This document shows, piece after piece, positions 59,117 through 62,152 of a stretch of DNA of 62,152 bases. How positions within the stretch are numbered: position 1 is the first letter of the stretch; every line of letters begins with the position of its first letter. The position numbers and the translations under genes were made by a program. Source of the DNA: Caulochytrium protostelioides (taxonomy: Eukaryota > Chytridiomycota > Caulochytriomycetes > Caulochytriales > Caulochytriaceae); NCBI GenBank assembly GCA_003615045.1, contig ML014221.1, forward strand, positions 1-62,152. The letters run 5' to 3'. The notes beneath the pieces were generated by a model. It made no database searches. It was not told the DNA's origin and was given only the letters and a program-made list of their open reading frames with translations.

Positions 59117-61362
59117 GGTTTATAGCGAATGGTTGGACTGGTGAGTCATCGTCTCCACGAGCACGTCCGCCGCGTCCTGAACAGTAACTTCGTGCAGCTG
59201 CGGTGGGTAACAAACGTTGGAGAAAGTGGGTCCTCTTGCTGACTGTTGGATCGACCTGATGAAACGCTTTGCTAGAGACGGAAGAGGGGCGGCACGTCGC
59301 CACTTACCAGGCGCTTCTGCGTCTGACTCGTCCAATGCAATTACGGGCTGAACAGCGGCTTCAGTCAGTGCGGCCGCGGCAGAGGACTACGTAACGCCCG
59401 ACTGCTTATTGGTAGAGCTCGGTCATGTAAGCAGCTAGATCGACCAGCGCCACGGTACCTAGCTCATACATGAGCGTGACGCTGCCAGATGCCCACGTGA
59501 GGTCACGCGGGTGGGAAACCTGAGATCTTCCCGCATACGCTTGGCTCCGCCAACTAGGTCATGATGTCCAGACATTTCCGCTTCCAGTCGGGCCGGTTGT
59601 CCCTTGAGTAGGCCCTGAAGTGGAACGTCGAGCTCACTCACGTCCTGGAAGATTGCGAGCTGACCAACCCAAAGTGGTCAGAACATATGGGAACAAGTTG
59701 GATGGACGGGAGGCCCTTTATCAAAGATGTTTTCTCCCTCGACGCTGCTTTTCCGGCTATGGCGAGACACGGCCGAAGTCGCCGTGCGAGAAGCTCGGCC
59801 AGAAAGACTAGCGACGATTCCATGACGCTGACGTGGCACGACTGCGAGACGAGAAATGTGCTCAGTCGACTGATGGCTGTTGAGGTAGCCACCTCGTGAG
59901 CTCGGCATGCGCGGTTGCGGCGTCGCCACTCAGCAGCTGCGTGGCGCATCGCGTCCGCAACCGCGGTTGGGCCGCGACTAGCCGGCCCGCAGGGTGGGAC
60001 ACCGTTAAGTAGCTGTTGGCGGACACGGCGTCATCACACGGGCCGAAACTAGAACCTTCGCCGTTTTCGACCTGTTCGTCACCTGTTCATCGCGCTCGGC
60101 TTCGTCTTCTTTGGCTTCTTCGCTTCGCGTCGCTTTCCCATGGGCATAACAGATTGCGAGATGGTGGGCGGTGATTCGGTGGGCATCGAGACCGACCTGG
60201 CGCTCCGTGTGGTTGCCAGGGAAAAGACACTTACCATGCTATCTGGCAAAGAGGCGGACGACCGCGGCAATAACATGTATGCCCAGGCATAGCGGCGCAC
60301 AGCGCCAGCCTTTTTGCTTCGCCTAAAGCGCGTCGAGTGGCTGACATCAGGGTCTTGGCGTCATGCACCTCCCAACTAACTCAGCGTCTGCTGCCGGGCC
60401 TCTCTGAGGTGACCATCGGGATACAGAGGCCGCTGAAGATGACGGTTCCGTCTCATCAGGTGAGCAACCACCCTCAACAGAAGGCCATACGTGCGCCAGC
60501 GGTCCCAACGTGGCCAATTTTCTTCACAAACCGCACGCACGACCGTCTCTTCCAAGGTGAGTAGAGGAAATATTCCTGATTGTCCGTCAGGCGCATCGAT
60601 GCGGCGGCATGAATGTTGATGTTTGCTGTGATCGTGATGGGACGAGTGATCCACTGTATCATGTATCCCGTCTGTGCCACTGTCAAGCTGTTTAAAGTTT
60701 AGAGTTTAGAGTTATGCTTCTCTATATAACATTGATTGGAGGAGCCCTTCAGCTTTCCAACGCGCTATTGCTCACGTGATTTGGGTGTGTACAGGCCTAG
60801 CCATGAGGTAATAAAGCCATGTTTCGTATGAAAACACGTGCTTGTCGCGGCAACGTGACGGTGGGTATCCATCATGTCCTCGCCAGGTGCCAGACAACAC
60901 GGTGTCATCTTTTTCTCGTCTCTTTCCCCTGATAGGGAGCGGATGGGGTCCTCAATTACATGATTCGCATAGCGGGGGCGCATCCGTTTCTGGGATCCGC
61001 GACTAACCGAACCACCCGCTATAAATTTTGGTGATTTCGACACGAGGTCGATGTTGCAACCTCGAAATACGCCAAAGTAGTCCTAAGTAACCCCCATGTA
61101 GCCCCCACGGTGCATATCAACTATCGGTTGTAGCTCATCTACTTGCTGAGATACGGGCCCCTTCTCAAGCCCCCTTCTCATACCTTCTGTGCACCTCACC
61201 TTTTATCACCCCAGTTTTGATGACATGGCGTACCCGTATAAGCTATATCCGCAGCCTTTGGGGACTTAATAAAAGATGGAGAACGCGGTGTATTAGAATT
61301 AGTAGTTGTAAAAAATCTGGTCTCGGTTACGGAGTTATGTCGAAGCCCTGGACTAACTTGCT

Positions 61363-62152
61363 CTAAAAGGAGACGGATCCAATGAAGAAGTGCAGCTCGG
61401 TCTTGCTGGCGGGGGCCTTCCATGCTGCGACTGCGTAAATCTTCTCTGGGTCAAGCATAACGCCGGAGGCGTCGACAGTGTGGCGAACGAACTGGATCTT
61501 CTCCTGGAAGATCTCACATTTACCGGGCTTGCAGGTGAAGCCGGGTTTGCTGAGGACAGATAGGAGAAGGCGAAGGTGTTTGAGGTTTGAGGTTCTTCGG
61601 CCGTGGCAGAGTACACAAAAATGTCGACACGGCAAACGATGACAAACTTATCGATGAAGGGGCGAAGGCAGGCCGAAAGGCATAACCTTGAAGTCGCATT
61701 GGCCGTAGCGGGTTGTGAAGGCGGTGAGGGGCACCGACCGGGGTCCATGGGAATTTGCCACAATCCCGAGTGCAAGTCGAACTTGGCGAACCAGCGGGCG
61801 TTTCCGAGTTGGTCGAGGCAGTCAGTCATGTTCGGGAGGGGGTAGGAGTGTCTAATCGTCTGGGCGTTGAGCGCTCGATAGTCGATGCACATCCGAAGGC
61901 CTCCATCCTTTTTCTTGGCAAACAAGACGGGGCTCGACCAGGGTGATTTGCTTTCTTGGATCAGGCCGGCCTCTAAGAGTTCGTTGAGCTGCTTCTTCAG
62001 CTCGGCCAGCTCCCGTGGGCTCATTCGGTAAGGCGAGCGGAAGCGTGGGGAGGGGTCGCTGAGGGAGATGATGTGAGAGTGCGAGTTAAAGGAAGGCATC
62101 GTGTGTGTGGACTTGAACACGTTAGCGAACTCACCGAGAAGAGTGATTGCAT
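61363..62152 (-). pseudogene. Ty3/Gypsy-type reverse transcriptase remnant (runs off the window)
   Basis: The frame is open from the right edge. It shows [49 protein letters not shown] and [15 protein letters not shown], the N-terminal half of a Ty3/Gypsy (Metaviridae) reverse transcriptase. Around 61735 the frame shifts to [16 protein letters not shown]. The usual NAPATFQ segment is then missing and the sequence resumes as [17 protein letters not shown], where the catalytic YxDD box is replaced. A third frame carries [20 protein letters not shown] and [20 protein letters not shown] to a stop at 61363. With two frameshifts, a deletion and no catalytic box, the copy is dead. RNase H, integrase and LTRs are not visible on this side. 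Confidence 0.88.

Larger units (their letters stand above)
57102..61362. other. Gene-poor right flank with transposon debris
   Basis: This 4.3-kb stretch has falling GC content beyond about 58.7 kb. It contains the MAPK upstream region, a perfect hairpin (58266-58310) and the second Fanzor-like remnant (58960-59116). Several short protein-like but broken patches follow. One on the minus strand (about 59405-59675) reads as LAIFQDVSELDVPLQGLLKG and continues in a shifted frame to VALVDLAAYMTELYQ-stop. One on the plus strand (about 60138-60291) begins MGITDCEMVGGD. I cannot assign these. No intact gene or RNA gene is visible. Confidence 0.45.

Noticed and set aside
60690-60715. Telomere-like GTTTAAAGTTTAGAGTTTAGAG
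   Set aside because: There are only about three degenerate units, and they do not match TTAGGG or TTTAGGG.

Overview
This window comes from the nuclear genome of a GC-rich, flagellated, very probably fungal organism. It is eukaryotic because several genes carry GT-AG introns that restore conserved protein sequence exactly (IFT20, Ssr4, ARP4, OLA1, PPIL6). It makes a cilium because IFT20, IFT122, MORN3 and PPIL6 homologues are present. It looks fungal because of a Ssr4-type SWI/SNF-RSC subunit, an Slt2-type MAP kinase, and a Set2 with AWS-SET-post-SET, WW and SRI domains. GC-biased, alanine-rich, low-complexity-rich proteins and short introns would fit a zoosporic fungus such as Caulochytrium or a blastoclad. 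That last placement is inference.

Layout, left to right. 1-12 kb: the 3' end of an unidentified coding sequence (+), IFT20 (-, two exons), a small predicted type I membrane protein (-, two exons) and the giant single-exon ribosome-biogenesis factor UTP10/HEATR1 (-). 12-15.3 kb: a 3.4-kb intergenic region with an AT-rich island and an inverted repeat. 15.3-21.6 kb: the V-ATPase proteolipid c (VMA3) and IFT122 (both +). 21.7-26 kb: Ssr4 (-, two exons) and RNA polymerase I subunit RPA49 (-). 27.8-33.9 kb: ARP4 (+, with a 19-nt first coding exon) convergent with SET2 (-). 35.4-44.4 kb: RAD54 (+) convergent with a greatly enlarged dymeclin (-). 45-52 kb: a secreted orphan (-), PPIL6 (-, two exons) and MORN3 (-). 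53.4-57.1 kb: OLA1 (+, two exons) convergent with an Slt2/ERK-type MAP kinase (-).

From about 57.2 kb to the right edge, recognisable host genes stop, GC content falls and transposon debris appears. This includes a C-terminal remnant of a Fanzor/TnpB-like (OrfB) nuclease, related to a second remnant lodged between OLA1 and the MAP kinase. It also includes a frameshifted Ty3/Gypsy reverse transcriptase running off the end.

Functionally the window mixes cilium assembly (IFT20 in IFT-B, IFT122 in IFT-A, MORN3, PPIL6), chromatin and DNA repair (Ssr4, ARP4, SET2, RAD54), Pol I/rRNA synthesis (UTP10, RPA49), endomembrane function (VMA3, dymeclin), translation-linked ATPase activity (OLA1) and signalling (MAPK). 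These genes are individually promoted and nothing indicates operons. The most notable items are the paired Fanzor-like remnants, the spliced genes whose conserved termini are hidden in tiny or shifted exons, and several lineage-specific protein expansions.
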